Shown here: positions 1 through 11,106 of the stretch, piece after piece
How the letters are laid out: every line of letters starts with the position of its first letter
Numbering within the stretch: position 1 is the first letter of the stretch
Origin: Alviniconcha marisindica
Taxonomy: Eukaryota > Mollusca > Gastropoda > Provannidae
NCBI GenBank assembly: GCA_018857735.1
Contig: JABMCL010000313.1
Coordinates: 178,501 to 242,500, forward strand
Direction: 5' to 3'
Length of the DNA stretch: 64,000 nt
Position numbers and translations under genes: made by a program
The notes under the pieces: model-generated
Seen by the model: only the letters and a program-made list of their open reading frames with translations
Databases searched by the model: none
What the model was told of the DNA's origin: nothing

Positions 1-2555
1 GCTGTTCTGGGCCACATGAGACTACCATCAGTAAAATACAACTATTATGTGGCTTTGGCTGAAGGGGGGTTTGTGTGGGAATGGGCACCTCTTGACACCC
101 TACCTCTCTCTCCCACTTGTTGATGGGCGCTCTGTGGTTTTTTTCCCTCCCACCGAAACTTGCTCCAGTTCACTTGTTGACAGTGACTCACCCAGCTATA
201 CAATAATCACACACGTGCTGGGTTTCACACTGCTGCACAACCTACAGACACACACATGTAGGTTGTACTTGTAGTTTTATTAGATATGGACCAGTCACCA
301 AAGATACTGAGCTGATCTTTACAAGTGGATTGTTCTGTGCTGTGGAAGGGAAACGTGTCACGTGGAAATTTGTGCTGGGTTGACTTCGTCACTTTTGTTT
401 TTATTTCCTTCCAGCACTTTTTACTTTGACAGTCTGAGGCTGAGCAGAATAGGACTGGGAACTGAAACCCAAACTTTCCCCGGCTTGTGACCTGAATAAG
501 TGTTTTAGTGGCCAGCTCACTGGTGTGTAGAAAATTGTTCCTGGTTCAAAACCTCGACTCAGACTCACTCCAGTCCCATGGACGCTGCAACTGTGGAATG
601 GATCTACCCTGTGTATAGCAATTACGCCACTCTGATGGTGGGTGTTGATTTGCATGCATCTTTGAAGGGGTAGCTACTATTAGGGGTGAATAATTAACCG
701 TATGGGGCATGTGTGGCATGGGCAACACCTGGGGCCATGTCAGATAGCTCAGCTTGCATTGTCTTCTATTGACAGCTGGTGAGCTAGGCCATTGTCTTAT
801 CTTGACACAGTGTGTCTTGTTGGGTGAGGTGCACAGCTCTTTGGTCTCATAGAAGCAGGAAAGTACATATTGTGAATACTGTACTACACCCTAAACAAAC
901 TAAAATTAGATAATGTTGGTTTAATGAATTCTGGAGTCATTTTGTGAGAAAAGTGACTGAATTAAATATGGTTTTTTTTTTACACTGGTACAATAGTTCA
1001 GGTTGTCTGCAACTTCACTAATGCTGTTTGGATCATTAAACACTGGCAAACCCTCATGGGGACAGGACAAAAATGTTCCAGAACTGCTGCCTGTGGTTTT
1101 GTTGTACTGAATAACTATAAAGATATTCAATGCATTTGACTATAAAAGTGTAAGTGTGTTTTTCAGAAACTTTGGGTTTTCCTCTCACACCTTGAGAGTA
1201 AAAAAAACAACTGAACTGGCCAAGTCTGTCAGGAAATACATGCTTTTGTGTGTTTTAACTTTTATTGTGTATATATATGTATGTGAGAGAGGCTTATTCA
1301 CACATTGCACAACTCATCAGGTGGACACCATCCAACAGGTGTGGTTTTCATCTACAGCATTGCTCAGTGTCACAACTGAGCATGCTGGTCGATGGCTTGC
1401 TCCCAGTTTTTCAGATGATAAAGACTTGTACAAGATTTGCACCTGTTGTGCAAATTAGACTTTGTTTGTGACCGCAAACACTGCTACCACTGTATCAGTG
1501 ACAAATGAGAGACCAGGTGTGGCTGGTTGCTTATTGACTTGTCCTGTACAGACATTATTTTGCTGACAGCATTGTGGTATCACAGTTAGTTTTTATGATT
1601 GGTGATCACATAATGGTTATACTGCCATTATCCAGAAACCACAAACACAATCAAATACAGTGTGCATTGGGAGTGCACAACATCTTTTGGAACAGAATAC
1701 TGATTATGTTCATAACAAACAATCATTCATTTATTTCCAGAGGGATTGGTTAGTTGCTTTTGTAGTGAAATGTTGTATTTTTTGGGTGGTAACCTTAAAG
1801 TTTTCAGTGTGGTACATTAGAGTTTAGACTAAGGTCATATCTACAGGTGGGGCTGGTAATTTCCCAGTATTTCACCAGTTCAGATCAACATATACTGGAA
1901 AGAAATTAGCAATTGGTCAGACTATATTATTAGTGAGACTGATTATCTATATTTGTTTGACTGGTTCTCATTGATCTCAATGAGAGTGCATGTGGCTTTG
2001 TGTGTGTGTTGTCGAGGGAAGGGAGCTGGGCGTTTGCTAGTAGAACTAGTAATGGACAGCTGTGTATCTGACCAGTCAATATGATTTCTGTGAACCACTT
2101 TTGCCACCTTAATACATGTCACCCATTTGAAAAATGTGTAGCACAGTATGGCATGCTGTACACAAAAACATGTTTGAAATATTTCTTTCATAGGAAGAAT
2201 GAAAAGCACCCATTACAGATTTTAACTGCGCACATTTAAGCAAATGTACATCAGAATTGAGATTTCTGTGTAGAGTGTGATTTGTTTTTGTAAACTTTTA
2301 TTTGCTGCCCCACTCCCTCCAAGTCCAACACAGCATATATATACACATTCACCACATCCCCACACATGCAGTACACACAAACATACAACACTCCCCCAGC
2401 AAGCGCATCATCTTCCAGGCAAAATAAAGTCAGCATAAATAACTTGATTTTGGGTTGTAGCTAATTAATGGGAATGTTTAATAATAATATGGTATTGTGT
2501 GGGATGAGTTCCTGGAAAATATATAAGATATTCCCAGTATTAAAAGAATGTATTG
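1..2555 (+). other. TIA1: TIA1 upstream intron, 5'-most visible part
   Basis: No exon, RNA gene or clear repeat was recognised here. The stretch should be intron of the TIA1-like gene, because the first exon(s) coding the start of RRM1 (the LYVGNL-type RNP2 strand) were looked for in 1-5790 and not found. It is CpG-poor: about five CpGs in 1261-2400 by hand count. Short open frames on both strands show no recognisable domain. Confidence 0.6.
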
Positions 2556-3010
2556 TTTGTCCTCAGACAAACAGAAAAGAATGGTGATGGCCTGATTGCA
2601 CATTGGCCATTCTTTTATTGCTCATTCCTTTTTATTGAAGGGTGAGGAACCACCGATGTGCATCGGATATGATAAACGTTTAACCATAGAGCATATTTTA
2701 CTTACTTGTTCAGATTTTATTGAAATAAGAGAGAGCCACTTTACAGCTAAATCACTGCGCATGTTGTTTCATGATATTTCATCTGAGAAGATTTTTAACT
2801 TTTTGAAAGAAATTAATATTTTTGGAATTTTTTTAATTTGAGATCATTTTTAGTTATGTTTGTGTTATCCACCTTTTAAACATGGTTTTAAGACTGTATA
2901 TAGACTCATTTTAAGACATACACATTAAAAATTATATATATGAGATGTGTACCACCCTGATACAACTGTACCGGTTGACTGGGCGTAAAATACCAACTTA
3001 CTTACTTGAT
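2556..3010 (+). mobile_element. 3' end of a decayed non-LTR retrotransposon (LINE)
   Basis: The frame 2596-2841 reads like the C-terminal tail of Jockey/I-type LINE polyproteins. It has an arginine- and histidine-rich IGHSF..HSFLLKGE block, then a C-x(n)-H-x(4)-C arrangement (LTIEHILLTCSDF) and an IRE-SHF segment. An in-frame TGA near 2592 separates it from upstream coding remnants (DKQKRMVMA). The AT-rich trailer ends at about 2953-3010 with a TTGACTGGGCGTAAAA motif and CTTA repeats, a retroposon-style 3' end also found elsewhere in the window. It is 5'-truncated and dead. The clade call comes from motif memory and is moderate. Confidence 0.65.
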
Positions 3011-4689
3011 TGAACAGTTGTGCACATTGGCTGTTCAGAATGAGATCTGATACAGAGCAAATCATAAACAGAGCTGTTGATGGTGCTTGTGTAGGCCTGC
3101 CAGGGCGATTAAAGTCTTTTGTTGGCAGGTGTTTTTTTTTTATGGCAAGACTGTGATCAATTAGAGTTGCAGGATGTAGCATGCTATGGCTAGTAGTAGT
3201 ACTGCATCCAATATTTTGAGATGCTGACCCCAACTTGTTGGCTCACCCCCTGATGTAGGGGCCAGTTCTGAGTTCCCTAAAGGGCTGTGGCGTTACTGCA
3301 TGGTGGTTCCAGGCTGTCTTCGTTTCATGTGTAATTGATTGACAGCAGTCCTCTGTGTATTGTGATTGATTGCCACTCCTAACTTCTGATGATTAGGAGA
3401 AGAGAAGCTTAGAGAAATGAAATGTACAGTTTCTGATTGAAAGCAAAACAAGCAGACAAAACCATTCCAAATTTGACATTTTTTAGCTTTCAGGAAGCTT
3501 TTTTTGGAATCGATATATAATAATGATTCGCTTGCCCCAAAATATACTTTTCAGACATACAAATATTGTGGATGTTTCTGAGTTCATAAAGAAGAAGGGG
3601 AAAAAAGGTTTCCTTTTTTGTTTTTGAAGTTGGTAGTGTTCTGATTTTTCCTCTGTCTTCAAGATGTCGAACACCAGAGAACATGATGCTCATTTGGAAT
3701 TGATTTCAGGCAGACATTTCAGCTAATGAAGAACTTGAAATTACCTTGTCTGCCAGGAGAATCTAGAAGCAGTCCTTTTTTCTCCTTCTCTTTTACCCTG
3801 TTGAATTTTAAATTGGCCTCAGGGCCACTCATCACAGGCTTTCTTCAGAGAAAAATGGGATTGTGTGAAAGAGAATTGAAATCTTCCAGTATTTATGACT
3901 GATAAATTGGTTTTAAGTCAACATCCTTGGTAATGAGATATGTTTGCTGTTGTAGTTTTGATTTGCCATGCAAATTGGATTTTCTCTGCCTATCTTCATC
4001 TGCCTTTACCCGTTGTGTTCAGTTGAGAAACTGCGCTTGTGGTTTGTTTTGGCTCTTTTCTATGGGTATAGAACCAGGCTTGTGAGAGGGGATATGTTTT
4101 TGTCAAGAGAATATTTCAATTTTAGATTTGGTGGTGAGCATTATTGACTGGGTTTTATTGTTGTTTTTGGACTCACATGTTAAAACATGAGTTATGAATA
4201 ATAATAATAATAATGGTCATTTCTGTAGCATAGTATCTCACTGACAAGGGTGAGCACACTACACTTTGCACTGTCAACAAAAATCAACAAACTGTTCATG
4301 TAAAACTTCAGACATCTTGTATTTCTTGTGTGTGCACACACATACATGCATGCATGCTCAGAAGAAGTGTAACAGGAATAAGAAAATTGTTTGGCTGCTC
4401 AGTCTGCAATGGTACAAAGTGTGAACTTTTGTTACAAAGTCCATGACTTTGTTTTCTTTATTGGAATTGAACACTGTTTCTAATGGAGGGTTGGGGATGT
4501 GTCAACCTAATAATTTTTATTTAATTTGAGTTTTTATGTTTTGGTTTGACACAGAGAAAGCATTATTCCAGGTAATTTTGGGTTTGCTATAACTTAGTAT
4601 TAGTGTATGCAGATTGAGAGAAAGGGGGCATATGTCTAAGAGTGTGTATGTGCATGTGGTTCATGATTTAGAATTATTGAGATACGTTC
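3011..4689 (+). other. TIA1: TIA1 intron, nothing recognised
   Basis: AT-rich, CpG-poor intron sequence. It contains a short AAT repeat at about 4197-4215 and no recognisable coding, RNA or mobile element. The open frames on the minus strand around 3483-3693 are lysine-rich translations of A/T-rich sequence with no family signature. Confidence 0.5.
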
Positions 4690-4760
4690 TTCATTGTGCG
4701 ATCGAACGACAGCTTTAATTTCCCACTGGGATTAATAAAGTATGTTGTTATTGTTATTGT
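4690..4760 (+). repeat. Retroposon 3' tail fragment
   Basis: The sequence CACTGGGATTAATAAAGTAT followed by TTGTTA-type repeats resembles the 3' end of LINE/SINE retroposons, where a conserved end leads into a short simple repeat. No body was identified upstream. Confidence 0.4.
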
Positions 4761-4821
4761 AGGGTGGTTCGATCTGTGCATAAAATTATAACATCTACTA
4801 ATGTACTTTACTCATCCATGG

Positions 4822-5372
4822 GAGTGGGGGTAGCTCAGTAGTAGAGTGCCAGACTTGTGATCAAAAGGTCTCAGGTTCAAGACCTGGCAGGTGCAGCAGT
4901 ATAATTTTGTTCTCCGGGGTCAGCTTTATGTGCTGATTCTTATTTTGATATCTGTTTCACCCATGTGTTATGGCAGCAGCATGTTAAAGGTCCCCCTCAT
5001 TCTGCCAAAAGTGCAGGTGGCAGGTTACAGCCAAACACACTTGCACTGTATATATACATATGTGACTTCCAGTTCAGTGACACTGTAAATGGTGCATGGT
5101 TGTATGGTGTAAGCAAAACATGTGATGAGATGGCAGCAGTTTCATGTATTACCAGCCATGTAACAACTAAACAGCGCTGTAACCACTTCAGTGGCTGTTC
5201 AAAATGCATTGTGTAAAACTATAATCACCCATTAAGTTGCATACGACTAGAGTGCAATGGGTCTGCTCAGAAGCAGAGACTAGTGCTATAGTTACCATTG
5301 TGAAGCGCTTGGAGCTGATCGTGAGATGAAGCACTTGACAAGTGTTCATATGAAATAAATACCCAATTTGTA
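4822..5372 (+). mobile_element. tRNA-derived SINE
   Basis: The head looks like a tRNA. A box TAGCTCAGTAG lies at 4831-4841 and B box GGTTCAAGACC at 4874-4884, which is the internal RNA polymerase III promoter layout. The cloverleaf is imperfect: the anticodon arm around CTTGTGA does not pair well. It is therefore a tRNA-derived retroposon, not a functional tRNA gene; the head most resembles a Thr- or Val-type tRNA. The body runs about 450 bp further and ends near AAATAAATA at about 5350. Part of the body (5247-5310, AGAGTGCAATGGGTCTGCTC) recurs as a diverged fragment at 37449-37511, which supports a dispersed family. It ends about 420 bp before the TIA1 exon. Confidence 0.7.
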
Positions 5373-5790
5373 CAGCTTGCTTTACATGTGACTATTTCCC
5401 AGAAGAGAGCTTTTTATCTTTGGGGTGGAGATGGCAGCTGGCACTATGAATGAGAGTGCCTTTGTAGATATAGTTGTATACTACATTGGTGATTAATAAT
5501 AATAATTAAAAAAAAGAGGATTTCTAGAGAGCCCATCTACCACACAAGGTGGCAGCACAGGGCGCTTTACAATAACACTAACCACACACACACACATTCC
5601 TATTCATTCAGCCATTGACTGTTGATGCCTTTGTCAATGATGGGGAAAAGGAAGGGGAAAAGAGAGGAGGGGGTGAAACTTGGAGAAGTTTACACCTGAC
5701 AAGTGAATGTAAATGCTGTAACCATTTAGTGAGTTACTGATGTTGATGTGCAGCTTGTAACAAACAAACCAAAAAATCTTTGTGTTTCAG

Positions 5791-5886
5791 GCTGGCAATG
5801 ACCCCTACGCTTTTGTGGAGTTCTACGACCACCAGTCTGCTGCTGCTGCCCTGGCAGCCATGAACAAGAGAATGTGCCTCGGAAAG
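5791..5886 (+). CDS. TIA1: TIA-1/TIAR-like protein, internal exon (end of RRM1)
   Basis: A 32-codon exon in phase 0 at both ends. The acceptor is ...TTTGTGTTTCAG at 5790 and the donor GTAAAG starts at 5887. The peptide begins [11 protein letters not shown], the RNP1 strand (beta3) of RRM1 in TIA-1 family proteins, and continues with the alanine-rich second helix ([12 protein letters not shown]) and ends MCLGK. Position, spacing and sequence match the vertebrate TIA1/TIAL1 exon coding NDPY-FVEF. TIA proteins bind U-rich RNA, help U1 snRNP recognise weak 5' splice sites, repress translation and nucleate stress granules; that role is family knowledge. The RNP2 strand of RRM1 must lie on an exon upstream of the window. 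Confidence 0.95.
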
Positions 5887-6012
5887 GTAAAGACAGTCTG
5901 CTGCATGGCTGGTTGTTGCTGTTGATGGTGGTTGCTAACCTGATATGAATTTTTATACCACTGTAACAAAGTGTTGAGGTCAAGGGAGCGGGGAGTAAGT
6001 AGTAACTTTGTG

Positions 6013-6058
6013 TTTTATGCCCAGTCAAGCAGTACAGCTATATCACATTATCAGGGTG
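6013..6058 (-). repeat. Retroposon tail motif, minus strand
   Basis: The reverse complement reads CCCTGATAATGTGATATAGC and then TTGACTGGGCATAAAACAC. This matches the tails at 2953-3010, 12548-12602 and (minus) 38364-38411. It is probably a solo 3' end of a LINE or its non-autonomous derivative. Confidence 0.6.
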
Positions 6059-6061
6059 AGG

Positions 6062-6330
6062 GGGGAAGTATATTGGAATTATCATATCCATTTGTCTATC
6101 TACATTGGCTTTGTCTGCAAGATATCTTCTAAACCACTCAACCTTTTGTAATCCAACGTGGTATGGTGGTGCATGATCATGATCCTTCTTCTTCTTTCAT
6201 TTAAGGGCCCACAATCAACATGTCGATTATTCTGGTGCCTATAACTATAATCCAGAGTGGTATGCAAAAATAATGGTTGCTATCTCTGAAGTCAAGGACA
6301 CAGTGAGGGCTTACTTAATCAGAATTTTGC
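6062..6330 (+). repeat. Dispersed repeat, copy 1
   Basis: It shares the order of motifs GGGGGGAAGTATATTGGAAT, TTTGTCTGCAAGATATCTTC, ACCTTTTGTAA and GGTATGGTGGTGCAT with 7215-7530. The two copies stay in register through an 'AGTCAA...TGAGGGCT' end. No coding capacity or terminal repeats were seen. Confidence 0.6.
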
Positions 6331-6648
6331 ACTTTCTATGATTCATGATTATTTTACAACAAGACAACAGATCTTGTTGGGGTTTGATGTTCTTTGTGTT
6401 TCTTTTGGATTAGCCTTGTCTTTCCCAAAACAATAGAATATTCTATAACAGTAGAACTGAATGCTTTTACAACACCCAGAATTATCAGCCACAAGTGGGT
6501 TAAAAATGGTGATGGCTTTGGCTGATTTTTTTTCTCTCTTTGTTGCATTTGGGGGGTGGGGGGTAGTGACCTGGAAAGTTCAAATTTACAGGCTGAGGTG
6601 AGTGACATTTGTCAAATTAGAGGTGGCAAAACCCCAGAGACAAGGCCT

Positions 6649-6674
6649 GGGGGGGGGGGGGGGGGGGGGGGGGG
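6649..6674. repeat. Poly-G tract (26 G)
   Basis: An uninterrupted run of 26 G. It may form G-quadruplex and its length may be uncertain in assembly. Glycine-rich open frames across it are artefacts. Confidence 0.9.
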
Positions 6675-7214
6675 CAATGTCTTGGTCTTTCCAGTCACTT
6701 TGTGCAATGTTGACCACAACTGTGGCCACACAATGTCTATACAATGTCTCCCAAGGGGAAAGGGGAGTGACTGGTGTGGGATTACAGGAAGTCAGTGAAG
6801 CAGCTGGATGGGTGGAAGATTAAAATGTAGGCTGTCTGCTGTTGAATTTGATCGCTTCAGCTGGACTGGGAGCAGGATTCACCAACCACTTTTACCTCAG
6901 ACTCTGGAGTTGTTTCTGTCTCAGAATCTTCATCAAACAAGATCCAGTCACTAACTTGCTATCCAACGAGCAAAATGCATTTGTGATGTCAGCTTTTCAG
7001 TACAGGAAAAGGACATATCCATCAGTATGACTATGAGTCAACTTTTTGGTGGAACTGGTTGGAGCAAAAAAACAAACAGGGATTCACCACTTTCTCATGT
7101 CCTTACACTAAAAAAATCAACAACAAAAATCATGCACCCTATGTTGTAGACAAAATATAAGTCAGTGTTGTGGGTGTGAATTAAAGAAGGTCATGAGTTT
7201 GCGTATATTTATGC

Positions 7215-7530
7215 CCCCTTAATGAAGTTGGGGGGGAGTGTGGATATTGGAATTGCTGTGTCTGGGTTTTGTCTGGAAGAGCATATCTTCTGTATTTTGC
7301 AACCTTTTGTAACCAAATTTGGTATGGTGGTGCATCATCAGTAGGCAGAGTGTGAAGGGGGGAAATAGGAAGAAGAAAAAGGTTTTGCTATCTTGAAGTG
7401 GTTTTGCTGTTGACAAAGGTCAAGTCAACAATAAGGGCTCATATACTCAAAATATGCAGTATCTTGTGAACCAGTGACCCTTTTGCTACCTGACTTAGTT
7501 TGAAGGCAGTATCTTGTGAAAAGATTAGAT
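7215..7530 (+). repeat. Dispersed repeat, copy 2
   Basis: Homologous to 6062-6330: GATATTGGAATTGCTGTGTC, TTTTGTCTGGAAGAGCATAT, AACCTTTTGTAACCAAATTT, GGTATGGTGGTGCATCATCA. Inside it the phrase GGCAGTATCTTGTGAA occurs at about 7504 and in near-identical form at about 7456, a small internal duplication. Confidence 0.6.
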
Positions 7531-7828
7531 TGCTGTGTTCACGATCAAGATCACATTAAAGGTTCAAAATGTCAGTAAATCAGACCAGTTTAACTGTAGG
7601 ATTTTGGCATAATGTGTACACATTTTCACATCATGTGATCATATTACACCAGTACGATACTTTGAAATGGATTATGATTTTGAGTCAAATGCATAGTGAA
7701 TGGTGGACTTTCAGAAGGCAGTGTGGCTCATTTCCACAGAACAAGTGGTATGATCCATCAGTAAGGCACAATCTTCCTGACTGCTACACTGAACTGGCTG
7801 TAAATGAATGAAGAGATTTGATGTAAAG

Positions 7829-8090
7829 AACTATGAGAGGTACTACAAATATTTTGCAATTTTAATGCCAAGGAATACTTGCTGAACAGCTGACTTTAGA
7901 AATTACAAAAGTACTATGTTATGGGAAGTAACAGCTTGTTGTGTCTGACATACCCAGGTAGCTCCAAAGGAAGTGGGGAAAAATGTGAAAAACTATTAGA
8001 GGTGTAGCAAATATTTTGCAATATTTTTCTCTTGCCAGGGAAGGATTAATTTGTTGTTAGACTGCTGACTTACAACATTAAAATATAAAA
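7829..8090 (+). repeat. Diverged tandem duplication (about 162-bp period)
   Basis: Two related blocks start at 7831 (CTATGAGAGGTACTACAAAT, then ATTTTGCAAT) and 7993 (CTATTAGAGGTGTAGCAAAT, then ATTTTGCAAT). Both continue through a 'CTGCTGACTT / CAGCTGACTT' motif. Both are AT-rich with no coding signature. Confidence 0.5.
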
Positions 8091-8649
8091 TAATGTTAGT
8101 GCAAAGAATGGTAACTACAGATATTATGAAAACTCATGAGATTGTGTCTGAAATGTCAGGTAAGGGTTAAAATGTCAGGTAAGTGTATACACTTTTATGG
8201 AAGTAGCAGTACGTCACATTCACTGGGTCACTGTATTTCCGGTGCTATTAACTGCATCATACCAGATTAGATGAAATGAAGCCGAGTTCAAGAAAAACTG
8301 AGACTTGTGAGTACAAAACAAAGCTTTTGAGTGTGGGTGAAAATGTTCATTTGTTGTTGTTTAACTTTTGATGGAAAGAGAACACGCACATACATGCATG
8401 CACGCGCGTGCACACACACACACACACGGAGTAGCTTTAATTCTAGGGTCTTCTGAGAGCAGGGGGAATACATAGACATCTCCTTGCTTCCTGGTGGTCT
8501 CTTGACTCCAAACTTTCTGGGTTCTTTTAGAACATCAAACTGTCACAGTCAGTGTCTCAGACTAGTAAATGTGTAGAATGTGAAAGCTCTGGTTTACTTT
8601 AGGATAACTCTTTTTGTTTATGATTGCTCTCTTTTGCCCTACTCCAAAT

Positions 8650-8830
8650 AGGGGAGGGGTTCTCAAACAGGTGTGGTAAAGATTTGTCCAGAAAAATATC
8701 TTCTGAACGGCTAAATGTTTTGTATACCACAGTAAAGTGAAGCGTTACCATAAGCTGGGGCGTCATGTGGAGACAAATAAAATGTCTGCAACCTTGAAGT
8801 GCATGGTCACAGTGTGGGCTTGTATAATCA
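8650..8830 (+). repeat. Dispersed repeat, probable copy 3
   Basis: TTGTCCAGAAAAATATCTTC, TGAACGGCTAAATG and TTTTGTATACC follow the same order as the 6062 and 7215 copies. Divergence is high, so membership is tentative. Confidence 0.4.
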
Positions 8831-9312
8831 AAACAAAAGATTTCCACCTATGGAAAGATGGCACACACCAGTCTGCCTCTCTGTGGGAAGTGAGGCCACT
8901 GCTGAGGCCAGCTGGCTAAATGTCTTCCATGCCTCATTGGGACCGGCAGCCGGACTGTATAGCAGTTTGTTTTCAACTGACAGTACACACTTGCTGCGGC
9001 CATATTTTCCTGCTCCTAATAGATCCCTTTCATTTATCTCCCTGTTGCCCAGCAAAAACCAATCAGGGTCAACTGCAAAGTTCTACAACTCCTCCATGTG
9101 CTGACTGACTAGGCGTGTACTGAGATCTGACTGAACTGAATCATTTTGGATGCCCACAGACTTAGTAAAATTTCCGGTTCATTCACTCCGTTTAATGAGA
9201 AAGAAGTTGTGGCACCTGGCTGGCCATTCTCATTATTATTTATATATATATATTTTTTTTTTGTAATTCAGGGTGAGCCATGTGCTGATCCAAGTGTGCG
9301 CGATCCACTGAT

Positions 9313-9334
9313 GGGGGGGGGGGGGGGGGGGGGG
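9313..9334. repeat. Poly-G tract (22 G)
   Basis: An uninterrupted run of 22 G directly before a duplicated block. Confidence 0.9.
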
Positions 9335-9341
9335 ACTGCCT

Positions 9342-9836
9342 CTGAGTGCAAGAGTGTGTGTTTCAGTGTGTGTCAGTTTCACTTTGTATGTATGATTAAG
9401 TATGTGTAGTGATATATTATTATGCTATTGATCGTTGTGTGAGTGTACATCCCATGCTTTTGCTTAATTAAATGACAAAGCATTTTGAGTCACCGAACTC
9501 GCAGTATAAATTCCATGTGTGTGGGTGCGTGCACAGAAACCTGTGAACATATGTGTGCATCAGGTTACATATCCATCCTAATTTACACACATACAGCCTA
9601 CGTGTATGTTATGTGTGTCTATACGTGTGCATGAGTGTGTGCAGGCATGTCTGTGAGTGCAAGGGTGTTGTGTTTCAGTGTGTGTCAGTTTCACTTTGTT
9701 TTGTATGACTAAGTAAGCCTGTGTGTAGTAATGTATTATTATGCTATTGATTTTTGTGTGAGTATTTATCTGTTCCATGATTTTGTTTAATTAAGTGATT
9801 AAGCGCTCTGGGTCGCTGAACGCCAATATAAATTCT
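9342..9836 (+). repeat. Direct duplication of a SINE-like 3' segment
   Basis: Copy 1 (9342-9514) and copy 2 (9653-9836) share GAGTGCAAG, TTTCAGTGTGTGTCAGTTTC, a TATTATTATGCTATTGAT block, TTAATTAA, a 'GAGTCACCGAAC / GGGTCGCTGAAC' block and a TATAAATTC end. The TATAAATTC end preceded by 'AAGCGCTCTGGGTCGC' in copy 2 resembles SINE 3' ends. The offset is about 311 bp and about 140 bp of GT-rich sequence separates the copies. Confidence 0.65.
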
Positions 9837-11106
9837 CTGTTATTGTTAATGTCAGTTATATAATTATATTATGGCTCAAACATGGGGTAGAATTTGACAT
9901 TTCAGTTCAATTGTGATGTCACAGTAAGGAATAAGTGTTGAACCTCATCAGAGAGATAGGTTTGGGTTGACCCCCCCCCCCCTTTTTTTCTTTTCTTTTC
10001 TTTTTCTTCTCTCTTTTCTTCTTCTCTCATCCATTTTATCAATTCTGTGCAGTTGATGCTTAGTCTGTGGTTGTCCCCATTATTAATTTGCTGCAGACTA
10101 TAGTCTTTTAGATTGTTGTGGTTTGGTGGTGCATTTAACATTTGGTTTGTCGGTAGTCAGCCAATTTGTTTTGTCAGGTCAAGCCAAATATTTCTTTATT
10201 CCATTTAAAGAAATGAGCAAAGCAAAACAAACAACATAAACAAAATAATAAAAAGAAAAGAAAATTCTGAACAGACTGGAAATACTGATATCATAAGCAT
10301 TCGATAAAATAATATTGGTTATAGAAATGTTCTGTAAAATAAACAGACATTCCATGGAATTCCTGGCTTTTATTTGACCAGTGATCTTTTCTGCCCTGCC
10401 CATCTTTTCACTATGAAATGCAAGTTTTTTGCTACTACCAGTACCAGGGAAATACAGCAATGTGCTTGACCAGCAACCCAGCTGATGCGTTTCCCCTTAC
10501 TTCAGGCAAATCACATACACTAGTCCATAGCACATGTGCGAAGAATTAAGTGAAAGGGGTCTATTCTATTTTGCAGTTTGCCATCTGGCCCCATCCTCCT
10601 GGTACTATGTATCTCTTACATGTACACGCACACAAACACACCATCTGGTTTGTCCACTTAGAAAAAAAAGCCTTCAATTACACTGAGAATGAACTTGACG
10701 ACACTTGAACTTTTAAGTACCAGTAATGCAATAATGAACATGGTAAAAACTAAAATGAATAGACAATTTAAGCCAACACTAGACTTAAAACACAAAGAAA
10801 GTGCATGTGATGCTGCCGGCACTGCAGAGCAGATGCTAACTAGGGTAATCCATCTGATCACTGAGCCATAGGAATTCAATATACTTGGGCCTAAATGATA
10901 AATCCAGTTTTCGAACACTGCTGTCATGCTATACTATCACATGTCAATTACTGAAAAAAGCAATAAAGCAAAAGCCGAACAAGCAGCAGTGTACAGCACA
11001 AGAACATGCTGTGCACATTTATATATATGTGTGTGTGGTGAACTTCAGTGACAACTCACAACCCATGCGCATGTTCGCGCCCACACACACACACACACAC
11101 ACAGAA
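9837..11106 (+). other. Intron, no gene recognised
   Basis: AT-rich intron with a C12 run and a CT/T-rich tract near 9970-10025, and an (AC)n near 11087-11103. Open frames of 60-93 codons on both strands (10179-10460, 10658-10927) are hydrophobic or low-complexity and match no family I know. Confidence 0.45.

Noticed and set aside
4826..4900. Functional tRNA gene
   Set aside because: A and B boxes are good, but the anticodon arm and acceptor do not pair properly and the sequence continues into a repeat body. A SINE is the better explanation.
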